DNA of 15,925 bases from Eggerthellaceae bacterium UBA5808 (GTDB taxonomy: Bacteria > Actinomycetota > Coriobacteriia > Coriobacteriales > Eggerthellaceae), in contig DIDE01000073.1 in the NCBI GenBank assembly GCA_002417975.1, forward strand, positions 1-15,925, given 5' to 3'. This document shows positions 1-8,713 of this stretch, piece after piece; the first letter of the stretch is position 1; the number at the start of each line of letters is the position of its first letter. Both the position numbers and the translations under genes were made by a program. The notes beneath the pieces were generated by a model that worked only from the letters and a program-made list of their open reading frames with translations, did no database searches and was not told where the DNA came from.

Positions 1-1
1 G

Positions 2-1960
2 TGCTGCGGCCTTTTGATCTACTGTTTTCTTGTTGGCGATCAAAGCATTCAATATGTCGTCCAAAATCAGAGCCGTCAAACGGGATTACTCGGTACGCTC
101 TATCGTATTTCGGGTTTATGGGAGGGTCGCGAGGGGTCCCTTCTGTTCTGGGCATGGCTCATTTCGATATTTAACTCTGTTGTAGCGCTTCGAGGTCTTA
201 AGCGCCTTGATCAACTTGATTCGATTGCGCTGGTCATTGCTCAATTAGTCCTGGCTGGATTTGTTGGCATTCTACTTTTTTCCGAAGATAATTCTCCCTT
301 TGTCGCTATGGCTGCGTCGTATTTTGCTGCTGATGGTTCATTAACGGGTAATGCTGCACTATGGGGCATGAATTCTTTGCTTGAGCATTGGGCAATGGCC
401 GTTCATCCGCCTGCGCTTTTTATTGGATATGCTGGGTTTACTATTCCTTTTGCTTATGCAATTGCTGCACTCATCTCTAATAATTCGAGTGATACCTGGG
501 TCGTTCGTTGCCAGCGCTATACGATGGTGGCATGGTGGTTCTTAAGCATCGGTATTGGACTCGGAGCGGTATGGGCCTATGTCGTACTAGGATGGGGCGG
601 TTATTGGGGCTGGGATGCTGTCGAAAATGCAAGTTTGCTGCCCTGGCTTGTTGGTCTTGCACTCATTCATAGTTTTACGATCTATCGTCGTCGTGGTGCT
701 TTCAAACGATGGAGCATCATGTGCGCCTGCCTTGCGTTTGCATTTGTGGTAACGGCGACCTTTATTACGCGTTCGGGCATCGTTCAATCAGTACATGCCT
801 TTAGTGCTGATAATGTTTCGTCGGGGCTTCTTGGCGCATTGATTATATGCTCACTCTTGGCAGGAATCATTGGCTTGCTTATTCGTCGCAAGAGTTTTGC
901 ACCTGATCATATTGAGGCTGTTGATTCGTTTATCTCACGTGATGCGGCGTATTATTTTAACAATGTGCTTATGGTTGTATTTGCGTTTTTGCTTTTATAC
1001 CTCACTGTTGCATCGGCATTGCCTCAATGGTTACCGTATGGTGGTAAGTCGTTGTCGTCAGGTACATATAATGCAATTGCTCGCCCGCTCGGTGTTCTCT
1101 ACTGTATGGTACTGGCAGTGTGCCCGTTGCTTGGATGGGGCAAAACCGATAAGGCTGCTTTCTTAAAAAAGGCGCGTATTCCTGCTATTGCTGCAGGGGT
1201 GCTTTTTGTCATTCTTGCTATTTATTCCTTTACGTATTTATTTCCTTGTTACGATGCGACGATTGCGGCTGGTGGATCGAACGGATCTGGTCTGGCATCC
1301 GAAGGACCTGAGTGGTACTACAAGGGCCTTGCGCTTGTTGGCTTTGCTGTTGCTTCGTTGATCTTCTTTAATACGTTGTTCCTTATTGGACGTAAGACGT
1401 CTGCATGGGCGAGCAAACATTCGATGAATCCAGTTCTTGCCTTTTTCCGTATGATTCGTTCGCATGCGTCGACATATGGTGGTTACATTACACATATTAG
1501 TATTGCCGTTATCTTAATAGGCCTTATTGGCTCGGCAATGTTTGTGACTGAAAAGACGGATTATATTTCGTACGATGAAGAATCGGATACGGCAGATACA
1601 TTCCAAATTCAAGATTACACGCTGTACTATACCGATAATGCTATCGACGATAATGAGCAAACGGGCCAAGTAACCTATAGCGTTGGCTTTGATGTATATC
1701 GTGGTGATAATTTCTGTGGGCATATTGATCCTGCTGTTCAGCTGGTCAAGACAACTCAGCAGACCAAAGAAGTCGCTGGTGTGTTGAGCTTCCCTGACGA
1801 AGATCTCTTTGTTGTGTATAAAGGATCAAATGCTTCGCATGCCTTCAGCATGGATGTGCGTGTTAATCCGCTTATCGGTTTTGTATGGGCCGGCTTTATA
1901 ATGTTGATAGTCGGTATTGCGGTTGCTGCTTTGGGCAAGCGCAAACGCATCGAACAATAG
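2..1960 (+). CDS. ccmF: Cytochrome c heme lyase subunit CcmF (5' end outside window)
   Basis: Membrane component of System I cytochrome c maturation that, with CcmH, attaches heme to the CXXCH cysteines of apocytochromes on the outer face of the membrane. The frame is open to the left edge, so roughly the first 40-60 residues are missing; the first in-window initiator-like codon (TTG at 14) is unlikely to be the real start. Numbering from that TTG, the WWD heme-handling segment is at about 193-211 (WGGYWGWDAVENASLLPWL). The four family histidines are visible: H131 (AVHPPALFIGY), H219 (LIHSFTIYRRRGAF), H261 (SGIVQSVHAFSAD) and H494 (GGYITHISIAV). Many hydrophobic segments are present, with a soluble loop at about 511-620 and a final membrane helix near 622-642. 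The length is normal for the family once the missing N-terminus is added. ccmA follows after 13 bp, so the genes are probably co-transcribed. Identity is very secure. Confidence 0.95.
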   Translation, partial: CCGLLIYCFLVGDQSIQYVVQNQSRQTGLLGTLYRISGLWEGREGSLLFWAWLISIFNSVVALRGLKRLDQLDSIALVIAQLVLAGFVGILLFSEDNSPFVAMAASYFAADGSLTGNAALWGMNSLLEHWAMAVHPPALFIGYAGFTIPFAYAIAALISNNSSDTWVVRCQRYTMVAWWFLSIGIGLGAVWAYVVLGWGGYWGWDAVENASLLPWLVGLALIHSFTIYRRRGAFKRWSIMCACLAFAFVVTATFITRSGIVQSVHAFSADNVSSGLLGALIICSLLAGIIGLLIRRKSFAPDHIEAVDSFISRDAAYYFNNVLMVVFAFLLLYLTVASALPQWLPYGGKSLSSGTYNAIARPLGVLYCMVLAVCPLLGWGKTDKAAFLKKARIPAIAAGVLFVILAIYSFTYLFPCYDATIAAGGSNGSGLASEGPEWYYKGLALVGFAVASLIFFNTLFLIGRKTSAWASKHSMNPVLAFFRMIRSHASTYGGYITHISIAVILIGLIGSAMFVTEKTDYISYDEESDTADTFQIQDYTLYYTDNAIDDNEQTGQVTYSVGFDVYRGDNFCGHIDPAVQLVKTTQQTKEVAGVLSFPDEDLFVVYKGSNASHAFSMDVRVNPLIGFVWAGFIMLIVGIAVAALGKRKRIEQ

Positions 1961-1973
1961 AGGGGGTTAAGTC

Positions 1974-2741
1974 ATGCGCAGCGATAGGCTAAGTGCGTCC
2001 AATACGCAGGTAGATACGCAAGGTGCATGTCGCTATGCTCTCCGTCTTAAAGATGTGTCAAAAACTTTTGGAAACCGTCATGCGGTTGATCATATGGATT
2101 TCGATCTGCCGCGTGGAGCTTTTTTGTCGATCTTTGGCCCTAATGGTGCTGGCAAAACGACGTTGCTCCGTATGCTTTCGACGTTATCTCGTCCTTCTGC
2201 GGGATCAATTGAACTGCTCGGTATAGATATCAAAGAGCATCCTGACCAGGCTCGTAGACATATTGGTTTTATTTCGCATCAATCGATGCTCTACGGAGAT
2301 TTGAGCGCCGAAGAAAACCTTATGATTGCGGCACGTTTGTATGGTGTTGTTCACCCCGAACAGCGAGTTGCTGATATGCTCGATGCCGTTGAGCTTTCTC
2401 ATCGTCGTCTCGATCTTGCGCGTACATTTTCACGCGGGATGACACAACGATTGAGCATTGCTCGTGCGCTCATCAACGATCCTGATATCGTTTTTTTGGA
2501 TGAACCTTATTCGGGACTTGATCCTCATGCCGTCGAAGTGTTTGATGAGCTTATAGCATCTGTTCGTGCTGATCGAACGTTTGTGATGGTAAGTCATGAT
2601 CTCGACAAAGGTCTTGCTGCATGTACGCATGCGCTTGTGATGGCGCGCGGTCGCAGAGTGTATTTTTCTTCTCGGGAAGATTTAGACCGGGATAGTTTTT
2701 CTGATTTGTATCGCCGCACTGTCGGGATGGGGGTGTCGTAA
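1974..2741 (+). CDS. ccmA: Heme exporter / cytochrome c maturation ABC ATPase CcmA
   Basis: Cytoplasmic ATPase that, in well-studied systems, acts with CcmB, CcmC and CcmD to release holo-CcmE (heme-loaded chaperone) from CcmC. The 255 residues contain Walker A GPNGAGKTT at 55-63, Q-loop Q103, an ABC signature of the form FSRGMTQRL at about 152-160, Walker B IVFLDEP at 172-178 and the H-loop histidine H208 (VSHD). The signature is SRGM rather than canonical LSGGQ, a variant also seen in other CcmA-like and export ATPases. The N-terminus is about 20 residues longer than in many relatives, but the start is supported by an AGAGGGGG ribosome binding site just upstream. Its stop codon shares one base with the ccmB start (TAATG), implying translational coupling and a CcmAB complex. 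The symbol rests on position between ccmF and ccmB as well as on sequence. Confidence 0.93.
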   Translation: MRSDRLSASNTQVDTQGACRYALRLKDVSKTFGNRHAVDHMDFDLPRGAFLSIFGPNGAGKTTLLRMLSTLSRPSAGSIELLGIDIKEHPDQARRHIGFISHQSMLYGDLSAEENLMIAARLYGVVHPEQRVADMLDAVELSHRRLDLARTFSRGMTQRLSIARALINDPDIVFLDEPYSGLDPHAVEVFDELIASVRADRTFVMVSHDLDKGLAACTHALVMARGRRVYFSSREDLDRDSFSDLYRRTVGMGVS

Positions 2742-3451
2742 TGGCTATTGAGATACAGACACCTTCTACATGGCAGCAGTATCGTACACTTTTGGGTAAA
2801 GATCTTAGGCGCGAATTTCGCACCCGTGAGATGCTGACCTCAATGGGAATGTATGCGCTTTTGGTACTGGTTGTGTATGGCGCAGCTCTTTCACAGACGA
2901 GCCATTCCTTTGATATTTTGCAGATGAGTGGTGGCCTACTGTGGGCTGTTATTATATTTACCTCATTGTTGGGACTTAATAGGTCATTTGCCCATGAAAA
3001 AGAAAATGGCTGTCTTGATGGCCTTCTTCTTGTTCCTCTGGATCGTAGTGTGATCTTTCTTGCGAAGGCTACGAGCAATTTTCTTTTTATGATTGTGGTC
3101 GAATTAATTACGGTGCCGCTGTTTGCCTTTTTCTTTTTATCGACGTCTCCGGCTGATACGTGGCCTTTGATTATTACACCTTTACTTATAGGAACTGTTG
3201 GCATTGCTGGCATTGGAACGTTGCTTTCGACAATTACGGTCAACACGCGTGGCAAGGATGTATTGTTGGCGGTCTTGTTTATCCCGCTGATTTTTCCACT
3301 TCTCTACGCATGTGTATCAGCTACAACTGTTGCGCTTGTTGGTGGAGATGTTGAGGCAATCTATATGAACGCGCTTTTGCTCGCGGGGGGATATGATGTC
3401 GTAATGCTTCTTTTATCATGGGTGCTCTACGATTTTGTCGTTAGCGCTTAA
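2741..3451 (+). CDS. ccmB: Heme exporter permease CcmB
   Basis: Integral membrane subunit of the CcmAB ABC module. The 236 residues start with an amphipathic cytoplasmic stretch (to about 35) and then show about six hydrophobic segments, near 37-52, 65-80, 108-130, 140-165, 175-200 and 215-233. The conserved cytoplasmic motif after the second segment is present as GLNRSFAHEKENGCLDGLLL, matching the family pattern of an arginine and acidic pair followed by G-x-L-x-x-L. Length is slightly above the usual 220 residues. Initiation is coupled to ccmA through the TAATG overlap. A 178-bp gap separates it from ccmC, so ccmC could have its own promoter. Confidence 0.92.
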   Translation: MAIEIQTPSTWQQYRTLLGKDLRREFRTREMLTSMGMYALLVLVVYGAALSQTSHSFDILQMSGGLLWAVIIFTSLLGLNRSFAHEKENGCLDGLLLVPLDRSVIFLAKATSNFLFMIVVELITVPLFAFFFLSTSPADTWPLIITPLLIGTVGIAGIGTLLSTITVNTRGKDVLLAVLFIPLIFPLLYACVSATTVALVGGDVEAIYMNALLLAGGYDVVMLLLSWVLYDFVVSA

Positions 3452-3629
3452 CGATAAATTGCTTGTGAGTGACGGATTGTCTATGTGATTGAGCTTCAGC
3501 AAGATTGAACTACCGTACAGCGTATGATTTGCAACGCATAGTGAGTGATGTCAAGCGTATGAGCTAGGTAAGATATACGATCTGGGTTAGAACGTAGGTT
3601 TTTAGAATGAACGGAACGAAGGAACGTTT

Positions 3630-4397
3630 ATGACACAACAGATGAAACGTGCAAGGGAATCCGCAGGTGCGCGGTGTGATCGTTATGCGCCTCTTATCTT
3701 AGGGATTGGTGCAATCCTTTCGACATTAGGTTTTATTCTTGCGTTTACGCTTGCTGCTCCAGTTAATGGAGCTGCTGTTGATGGGACTGAGCTGATTGGT
3801 GATCAGATGGTTTCCAACCAACTGCTGTTTTCTCAGAAGATTTTCTACTTTCATATGCCTGTTGCCATCACGAGTTTTGTAGCTATAGGTGTGGCAGCGT
3901 TCTACGGCATTCGGTTTTTGATGACGCATCGTGCATGTTACGATATGCGTGGTCGTGTTGCTTCCGAAATTGCTCTCGTATTTGTCATCATGGTTATGTG
4001 CTCAGGCGAAATGTGGGAGCGTTTTGAATGGGGCGTATGGTGGACGTGGGAGCCGCGTTTAACGACGTATTTTATCCTAATGCTTCTTGTGTTTGGCTAT
4101 TTTATTTTGCGTGCAGCGGTTGATGATCCCGAGCGTCGTGCAACGTATGCAAGCGTATTCAGTATTGTGACGTTTGTTGATGTTCCCATTTGTTTCATGA
4201 TTACACGGCTGGTTCCATCAGGAGTACATCCAACGATATTCCGCAGTGATTCTGGGCTTTCTCCGGATATGCTTATCCCGTTGCTGCTCGCAATGTTCGG
4301 CATGTTTTGCATTGCGTTTGGTGTATATCGTTTGCGCCTGCGCTGCGCTCAATTGGATGTTCGGCTTGAAGCACTTAAAGAACGCTTGGATGATTAG
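3630..4397 (+). CDS. ccmC: Heme-handling membrane protein CcmC
   Basis: CcmC loads heme onto the chaperone CcmE at the outer membrane face. The 255-residue protein has about six membrane helices. The tryptophan-rich WWD-type motif lies at about 134-145 (WGVWWTWEPRLT), with Glu where many relatives have Asp. The two axial-ligand histidines expected on either side are H75 (YFHMPVA) and H200 (SGVHP). Start at the ATG is supported by GAAGGA about 7 nt upstream. It is separated from ccmB by 178 bp but followed after 9 bp by the ccmD-like gene. CcmF shares the WWD motif, but the size and two-histidine layout fit CcmC or a CcsA-like fold, and the operon context decides for CcmC. Confidence 0.93.
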   Translation: MTQQMKRARESAGARCDRYAPLILGIGAILSTLGFILAFTLAAPVNGAAVDGTELIGDQMVSNQLLFSQKIFYFHMPVAITSFVAIGVAAFYGIRFLMTHRACYDMRGRVASEIALVFVIMVMCSGEMWERFEWGVWWTWEPRLTTYFILMLLVFGYFILRAAVDDPERRATYASVFSIVTFVDVPICFMITRLVPSGVHPTIFRSDSGLSPDMLIPLLLAMFGMFCIAFGVYRLRLRCAQLDVRLEALKERLDD

Positions 4398-4406
4398 GAG
4401 AAATTC

Positions 4407-4616
4407 GTGAATACTGTACTCGAACAAATCTATGCGACTATTCTTCCCTCGGCGCCATTTGTCATTGCGGCTTATGCTTTGATGTGGTGTGCTTTGGTGG
4501 TATACGTAATCTATATGACGGTTAAACTTAAACGGACCGAAGCTCAAATGGCGGTCATGGAAGAATCCCTTAAGAAGATTGATGCCGAAAAGAATAATGC
4601 ATCTGATCGTGCATAG
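4407..4616 (+). CDS. ccmD: CcmD-like small membrane protein
   Basis: A 69-residue protein starting with GTG and preceded by TTAGGAGAAA, a good ribosome binding site overlapping the ccmC stop region. It has one hydrophobic segment at about 17-40 (PFVIAAYALMWCALVVYVIY), then a charged tail at 41-65 likely to be helical or coiled (KLKRTEAQMAVMEESLKKID). This is the architecture of CcmD, a small single-pass protein that stabilises CcmC-CcmAB-holoCcmE. CcmD sequences are too short and divergent to be recognised by motif alone, so the call depends on size, topology and its place right after ccmC. Confidence 0.75.
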   Translation: MNTVLEQIYATILPSAPFVIAAYALMWCALVVYVIYMTVKLKRTEAQMAVMEESLKKIDAEKNNASDRA

Positions 4617-4687
4617 GCGCTCACACTGAATTGTTTCATCCTATGATTCTTCTATGCAGTGGAACCACCTTTGCTTGATGAATCGGT

Positions 4688-4712
4688 ATCATGTACAAGG
4701 TTTGAACATGAT
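4688..4712. promoter_or_regulatory. Inverted repeat upstream of galU
   Basis: A 7-bp perfect inverted repeat, ATCATGT (4688-4694) and ACATGAT (4706-4712), lies about 95 bp upstream of the galU start in the 190-bp gap after the Ccm cluster. It could be a regulator binding site or chance. No convincing sigma-70 promoter with correct spacing could be assigned here, and no clear terminator follows ccmD. Confidence 0.2.
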
Positions 4713-4806
4713 GTTTGACGCGTAGTGTACGTTGTTGAATGCAATGCGGTTTCCCATGGAATACTCAGGGGAGGCCGCTGCTTTTTGAACAGTCGAAAGG
4801 AATTCT

Positions 4807-5625
4807 ATGAAAGCATTGATACCTGCAGCAGGTATGGGTTCGCGCTTTTTGCCAGCGACAAAAGCGGTGCCTAAGGAAATGCTTATGGTTGTTGACCGTC
4901 CCGTTATTCAATACGTTGTTGAAGAGGGGTTGGCGTCTGGCGCAGACGAGGTTGTAATTATCAACAGCCGCGAAAAGAAGGCTATCGAGGATCACTTTAG
5001 TCCATCACCTGCGCTTGAAGCCACGCTACGTTCTCGTGGTAAGGACGCACGTGCGGACGCTGTTCATCATGCAGGTGCACTTCCTGTAAGCTTTGTTTAC
5101 CAAGATGAGCCGCTTGGATTAGGCCATGCTGTTCGTTGTGCGCACGATGTTATTGGCAATGAGCCATTTTTTGTTCTGCTGGGCGACGTTATCGTTCCTG
5201 ATAATAAGATGCTTGTTCGCATGAAAGAAATTTCCGATCAGCATGATGGTGCAAATGTAATTGCCGTGCTTCCTGTTCCGATGGAGCAGGTGAGTCGTTT
5301 TGGTGTTATCGATGGTGCTCAGGTCGAAGATGGTGTTTGGAAGGTCAACCGTCTGGTCGAAAAGCCACCTATGGAACAAGCGCCATCTAATCTTACTGTG
5401 TTTGGGCGTTATCTACTTTCGCCCCGTGTAATGGAACTTCTTGCGTCTGCAAAACCTGGTGCGGGTGGAGAAATTCAACTCACCGATGCGCTTGATGCGG
5501 TGCTCAAAGAAGAAGAAATGTATGCACTCGTCATCGATCCTGAAGATGGATTTGATACGGGAACAGTCGAAACGTGGCTCGATACCAATAATCGTATGTA
5601 TGCGCGCATGCATGCTGCGCAATAG
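4807..5625 (+). CDS. galU: UTP--glucose-1-phosphate uridylyltransferase
   Basis: Cytosolic enzyme converting UTP and glucose-1-phosphate into UDP-glucose and pyrophosphate, feeding cell envelope glycan synthesis. The 272 residues carry the nucleotidyltransferase signature PAAGMGSRFLPATKAVPKEM at about 6-25, including the catalytic Arg and Lys. They also carry EPLGLGHAV (101-109), the metal-binding GD pair (126-127), VEKP (184-187, with the sugar-phosphate-contacting Lys) and GEIQLTDA (221-228), all typical of GalU rather than RmlA. Length is slightly short of the usual 280-300. AAAGGAA lies about 6 nt before the ATG. It is separated from both neighbouring clusters by intergenic gaps and is probably transcribed alone. 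Confidence 0.95.
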   Translation: MKALIPAAGMGSRFLPATKAVPKEMLMVVDRPVIQYVVEEGLASGADEVVIINSREKKAIEDHFSPSPALEATLRSRGKDARADAVHHAGALPVSFVYQDEPLGLGHAVRCAHDVIGNEPFFVLLGDVIVPDNKMLVRMKEISDQHDGANVIAVLPVPMEQVSRFGVIDGAQVEDGVWKVNRLVEKPPMEQAPSNLTVFGRYLLSPRVMELLASAKPGAGGEIQLTDALDAVLKEEEMYALVIDPEDGFDTGTVETWLDTNNRMYARMHAAQ

Positions 5626-5938
5626 CTACGTTGTTATGCGTATCGTGCTGACGACTTACGTTGTGCATTGTGCGAGCAGCTATAGCTCTATCTTACAGTT
5701 AGATGTTGGGCAGATAGGCTGCGCTCTTTGCAAACGAGCTGCTTTGTAAAGATAGTGCAATATTGATGCAACTCATTGGTAAAACCATGATCATGCGCGG
5801 GTAAAAGGTTCTCGGTGACCTTTTGCCCGCATAGTTGTTCACGTAGCATAAATCCTGCAAAAGCGTGATACCCGTCGTAATAATCGAACATGCGATTGTT
5901 CTGACGGTCTATCCGTATAACAACAGGAAAGGAATATC
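5626..5938. other. Intergenic region between galU and pstS
   Basis: This stretch of 313 bp has no supportable gene. It holds the hairpin at 5797-5830, given as its own entry. The pstS ribosome binding site AGGAAAGGA is at about 5925-5933. A TTGTTC at 5896-5901 and TATAAC at 5916-5921 are only 14 bp apart, too close for a confident sigma-70 promoter. I could not identify a Pho box. Confidence 0.5.
5797..5830 (+). terminator. 13-bp stem-loop between galU and pstS
   Basis: GCGGGTAAAAGGT (5797-5809) pairs with ACCTTTTGCCCGC (5818-5830), with a single T-G wobble and an 8-nt loop TCTCGGTG. It is the strongest hairpin in the gap. It lies 172 bp after the galU stop and 109 bp before the pstS start, and has no T-run on either side. 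It may be a factor-assisted terminator, or part of the pstS leader. Confidence 0.45.
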
Positions 5939-6880
5939 ATGCGTGAACGTAGTGCGATGACACGACGTCAGTTTTTGGGATGTATCGGTAGTGCAACAGC
6001 TGCTGCTGCGCTATGTGGTTTAACTGGCTGCTCAGCGTCGAGTGGCGGATCGGCAACAAGTGGTGCAGCTTCTGCGTCGCTCTCGGGAAGTGTCACTGCT
6101 GTTGGATCAACGGCTCTCCAGCCTCTAGTCGAAGCAGCTGCAGAGCAGTTCATGAATGATCATTCAAGCGTTCAGATCACCATCCAAGGTGGTGGATCGG
6201 GACAGGGTATTACCCAGATTTCCCAGCATGCGGTGCAGATTGGAAACTCGGATGTATTTGCTGAGACAAAGCTCTCTCAGCCATCGGACGCGAATTCACT
6301 TATTGACAATCGCGTATGCGTTGTAGGTATGGGTCCTGTTGTTAATAAGAGTGTATCGATTGATGCGATTTCGCTTGATGATCTAAAGAAGATCTTTACT
6401 GGTCAGGTAAGTAACTGGAAAGAAGTTGGCGGAGCTGACGAGGCGATTACGGTAATTAACCGTGCTTCTGGTTCGGGCACGCGCGCTACGTTTGAAGATG
6501 CGGTACTTGGTTCCACAAAGGCGCCTGATTCATTTAAACCTCAAGAACAAGATTCATCGGGAACTGTACGTAAGATGATTTCGCAAACCCCGGGTGCAAT
6601 ATCCTATCTGGCTTTTTCATATTTTGATGATTCGATCAAAACGCTCAAGGTTGACAACGTAGCGCCAGAAAGTGCCAACGTCGAAAATAACACGTGGACT
6701 ATCTGGGCTTATGAACATATGTATACCTCGAATGAGCCTGATGAAACAACGCAAGCATTCATCGACTATATGATGAGCGATGACGTACAGCAATCCTTCG
6801 TTACTCAAAACGGCTATATTCCTGTTTCTGGCATGAAGGTCAGTCGAGACGCACAGGGAACCGTCTCGAAACTTTCATAG
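5939..6880 (+). CDS. pstS: Phosphate ABC transporter substrate-binding lipoprotein PstS
   Basis: Captures inorganic phosphate outside the cell and delivers it to PstCA. The N-terminus has a twin-arginine-like motif TRRQFLG at 8-14, then a hydrophobic stretch and a lipobox LTGC at 28-31, so Cys31 is the likely lipid-modified first residue and export may use the Tat route. The mature part begins with a Ser/Gly/Ala linker. Phosphate-binding features follow: VGSTALQPLVEAAAEQF near 55-71, QGGGSGQG near 81-88 and NRASGSGTRATFED near 178-191, giving the Ser/Thr/Arg-lined pocket of the PBP-like superfamily. At 313 residues it has a normal length. Start at ATG 5939 is supported by AGGAAAGGA with 5-nt spacing; Met7 is an alternative. 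First gene of the pst operon, with pstC following within 5-20 bp. Confidence 0.95.
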   Translation: MRERSAMTRRQFLGCIGSATAAAALCGLTGCSASSGGSATSGAASASLSGSVTAVGSTALQPLVEAAAEQFMNDHSSVQITIQGGGSGQGITQISQHAVQIGNSDVFAETKLSQPSDANSLIDNRVCVVGMGPVVNKSVSIDAISLDDLKKIFTGQVSNWKEVGGADEAITVINRASGSGTRATFEDAVLGSTKAPDSFKPQEQDSSGTVRKMISQTPGAISYLAFSYFDDSIKTLKVDNVAPESANVENNTWTIWAYEHMYTSNEPDETTQAFIDYMMSDDVQQSFVTQNGYIPVSGMKVSRDAQGTVSKLS

Positions 6881-6885
6881 GCGAT

Positions 6886-7806
6886 GTGTGTGCGAATACT
6901 ATGTCTAAAGTAATGTCTCATCGCTCTCTCGAGCGACTGGGCCGTGGTCTTACTGGGTCATGCGTCGCGATCTCCTTTGCCCTTGTGGTGACGTTGATCG
7001 TGATGGTGACCTATCACGGCTTAACGACGTTTATCGTTGACGGGATATCACCTGTGTCATTTTTCTGCGGTGATGTTTGGAATCCTCACGAAACTGGTGA
7101 TAATGGAGTGCCGCTCTTAGGTGCTCTGCCAATGATTGTTGGATCGTTCGCGGTGACGCTTCTATCGTGTGTCTTCGCTTTGCCGTTTGCGATCGGATCG
7201 GCTATTTGCATTGTCGAGATTATTCCGCGTATCGGTCGTACGGTTATTCAGCCGGTTATCGAGGTGTTCGTTGGAATCCCCTCCGTCGTATTCGGTTTGA
7301 TCGGACTTATGATTGTCGTTCCTTGGACGGCAGGATGGGCTGGTGGAACAGGGTACGGTATCTTCTCCGCTGCAATTGTACTTGCAGTCATGATCCTTCC
7401 GACGATCACCTCGCTATCCGTTGATGCTATAGCTGCTGTTCCTCAATCGTATCGTTTGGGGTCGTATGGCCTTGGCTGCATGCGCTGGCAAACAATATGG
7501 CATGTTGTGCTGCGCAGTGCTCTTCCTGGTCTTCTTACTGCTACGATTCTTGGCATGGCACGCGCATTTGGCGAGGCTCTTGCGGTGCAAATGGTTATTG
7601 GAAATGCGACAGCGATTCCTGATTCGCTCTTTACTCCTGCTTCGACGCTTACTTCTATTTTAACGATGGGTATGGGAAACGAGGCGATGGGTACGATTCC
7701 TAATGACGCTCTTTGGTCACTTGCTCTTATCCTTATGGGAATGTCGCTGGTTTTTATAGCGATCGTCCATCTTGTAGGGCGAAAGGGGGCTAACGTCCAT
7801 GCGTGA
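6886..7806 (+). CDS. pstC: Phosphate ABC transporter permease PstC
   Basis: Integral membrane subunit that, paired with PstA, forms the phosphate channel. About six hydrophobic segments are visible, including a long N-terminal one near 27-48 and a core permease domain. The ABC-permease EAA-type loop is present as ARAFGEALAVQMVIGN (about 225-240), which docks PstB, and the upstream IPSVVFGLIGL pattern is typical of PstC. The listed start is GTG at 6886 (306 residues). ATG 6901 would remove five residues. Neither has a strong ribosome binding site, so translation is probably coupled to pstS, which ends just upstream. The 3' end overlaps pstA by 8 bp. Confidence 0.93.
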   Translation: MCANTMSKVMSHRSLERLGRGLTGSCVAISFALVVTLIVMVTYHGLTTFIVDGISPVSFFCGDVWNPHETGDNGVPLLGALPMIVGSFAVTLLSCVFALPFAIGSAICIVEIIPRIGRTVIQPVIEVFVGIPSVVFGLIGLMIVVPWTAGWAGGTGYGIFSAAIVLAVMILPTITSLSVDAIAAVPQSYRLGSYGLGCMRWQTIWHVVLRSALPGLLTATILGMARAFGEALAVQMVIGNATAIPDSLFTPASTLTSILTMGMGNEAMGTIPNDALWSLALILMGMSLVFIAIVHLVGRKGANVHA

Positions 7807-8713
7807 GACATCGATTACTGTCCATGCTATGCGCGCACGTCGCGTAGATCGGATTGCCACGTCGGTTCTCATTGCGATTGCTGCATCGCTTTGTCTATTG
7901 CTTGGCATCATGATCGGGTATGTGCTCGTTATGGGTGCAGGAAAAATGTTTGATCCTTCGTTCCTTTTTGGAAAGCCTCAGCAGTTTAAGGCGGGCGGTG
8001 GCATTGGCCCAGAGTTGTTCAATTCGTTCTATTTGCTTGTAATTACTCTGATCATTTCCGTTCCTCTTGCTCTTGGGGCGGCAATTTTTCTTGTCGAATA
8101 TGCGCCTGACAATGTAATCGTACATGTGGCAAAAATGGCGATTGAGGTACTTGCTTCGCTCCCGTCGATTGTTGTTGGCTTGTTTGGGTTTCTCTTTTTT
8201 GTTCTGATGATGGGGTGGGGGTTCTCGATCATATCGGGCGCACTTGCGTTGACGATGTTTAATGTTCCGATTTTAGTGCGCGTTATCCAGCAGGCGCTCG
8301 AGAGCGTGCCATTAGATCAGCGTGATGCGGGACTCGCATTAGGTATGACACGTTGGGAAACAACACTTTTTATTTTGCTGCCAGCTGCTATGCCAGCGAT
8401 TATCACAGGTATTATTCTTTCGGCTGGACGGGTATTTGGAGAGGCTGCTGCATTGATTTATACCGCGGGTCAATCGGCGCCTGTCCTCGATTTCACCTGC
8501 TTTGATCTGACGAATCCCTCGTGTCCATGGAATATTTTTCGACCCGCAGAGACGCTTGCTGTGCATATATGGAAAATCAATTCCGAAGGCGTTGTTCCTG
8601 TTCTTACTGCTATTTCAGATGGTACGGCTGCGGTGCTGCTTGTATGCATTCTTTTGTTTAACCTTGTTGCGCGCTTTATTGGTCGAACTCTTTCGAGGAG
8701 ATTGTCTGCATGA
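7799..8713 (+). CDS. pstA: Phosphate ABC transporter permease PstA
   Basis: Second channel subunit of the phosphate importer, 304 residues with about six membrane helices. Diagnostic pieces are the LASLPSIVVGLFGFLFF segment (about 117-133), the P-L-D-Q-R-x-A-G-x-A-L-G-x-T-R-W-E-T stretch just before the helix carrying the permease loop, and SAGRVFGEAAALIYTAGQSAP (about 208-228), the PstA form of the cytoplasmic coupling motif. It begins 8 bp inside pstC and its stop overlaps pstB by ATGA, so these three proteins are produced in a coupled way. Confidence 0.94.
   Translation: MRETSITVHAMRARRVDRIATSVLIAIAASLCLLLGIMIGYVLVMGAGKMFDPSFLFGKPQQFKAGGGIGPELFNSFYLLVITLIISVPLALGAAIFLVEYAPDNVIVHVAKMAIEVLASLPSIVVGLFGFLFFVLMMGWGFSIISGALALTMFNVPILVRVIQQALESVPLDQRDAGLALGMTRWETTLFILLPAAMPAIITGIILSAGRVFGEAAALIYTAGQSAPVLDFTCFDLTNPSCPWNIFRPAETLAVHIWKINSEGVVPVLTAISDGTAAVLLVCILLFNLVARFIGRTLSRRLSA

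Noticed and set aside
2551..3255. 234-codon minus-strand frame antisense to ccmA/ccmB
   Set aside because: It is the shadow of two clear plus-strand genes; its own sequence has no recognisable domain.
5836..5842. Pho-box-like GTTCACG upstream of pstS
   Set aside because: Only one half-site is convincing; a second GTTC at 5808 is at the wrong spacing for the 11-bp direct repeat known in Streptomyces.
5896..5921. Sigma-70 promoter TTGTTC and TATAAC for pstS
   Set aside because: The spacer is 14 bp, too short, and the hexamers are imperfect.
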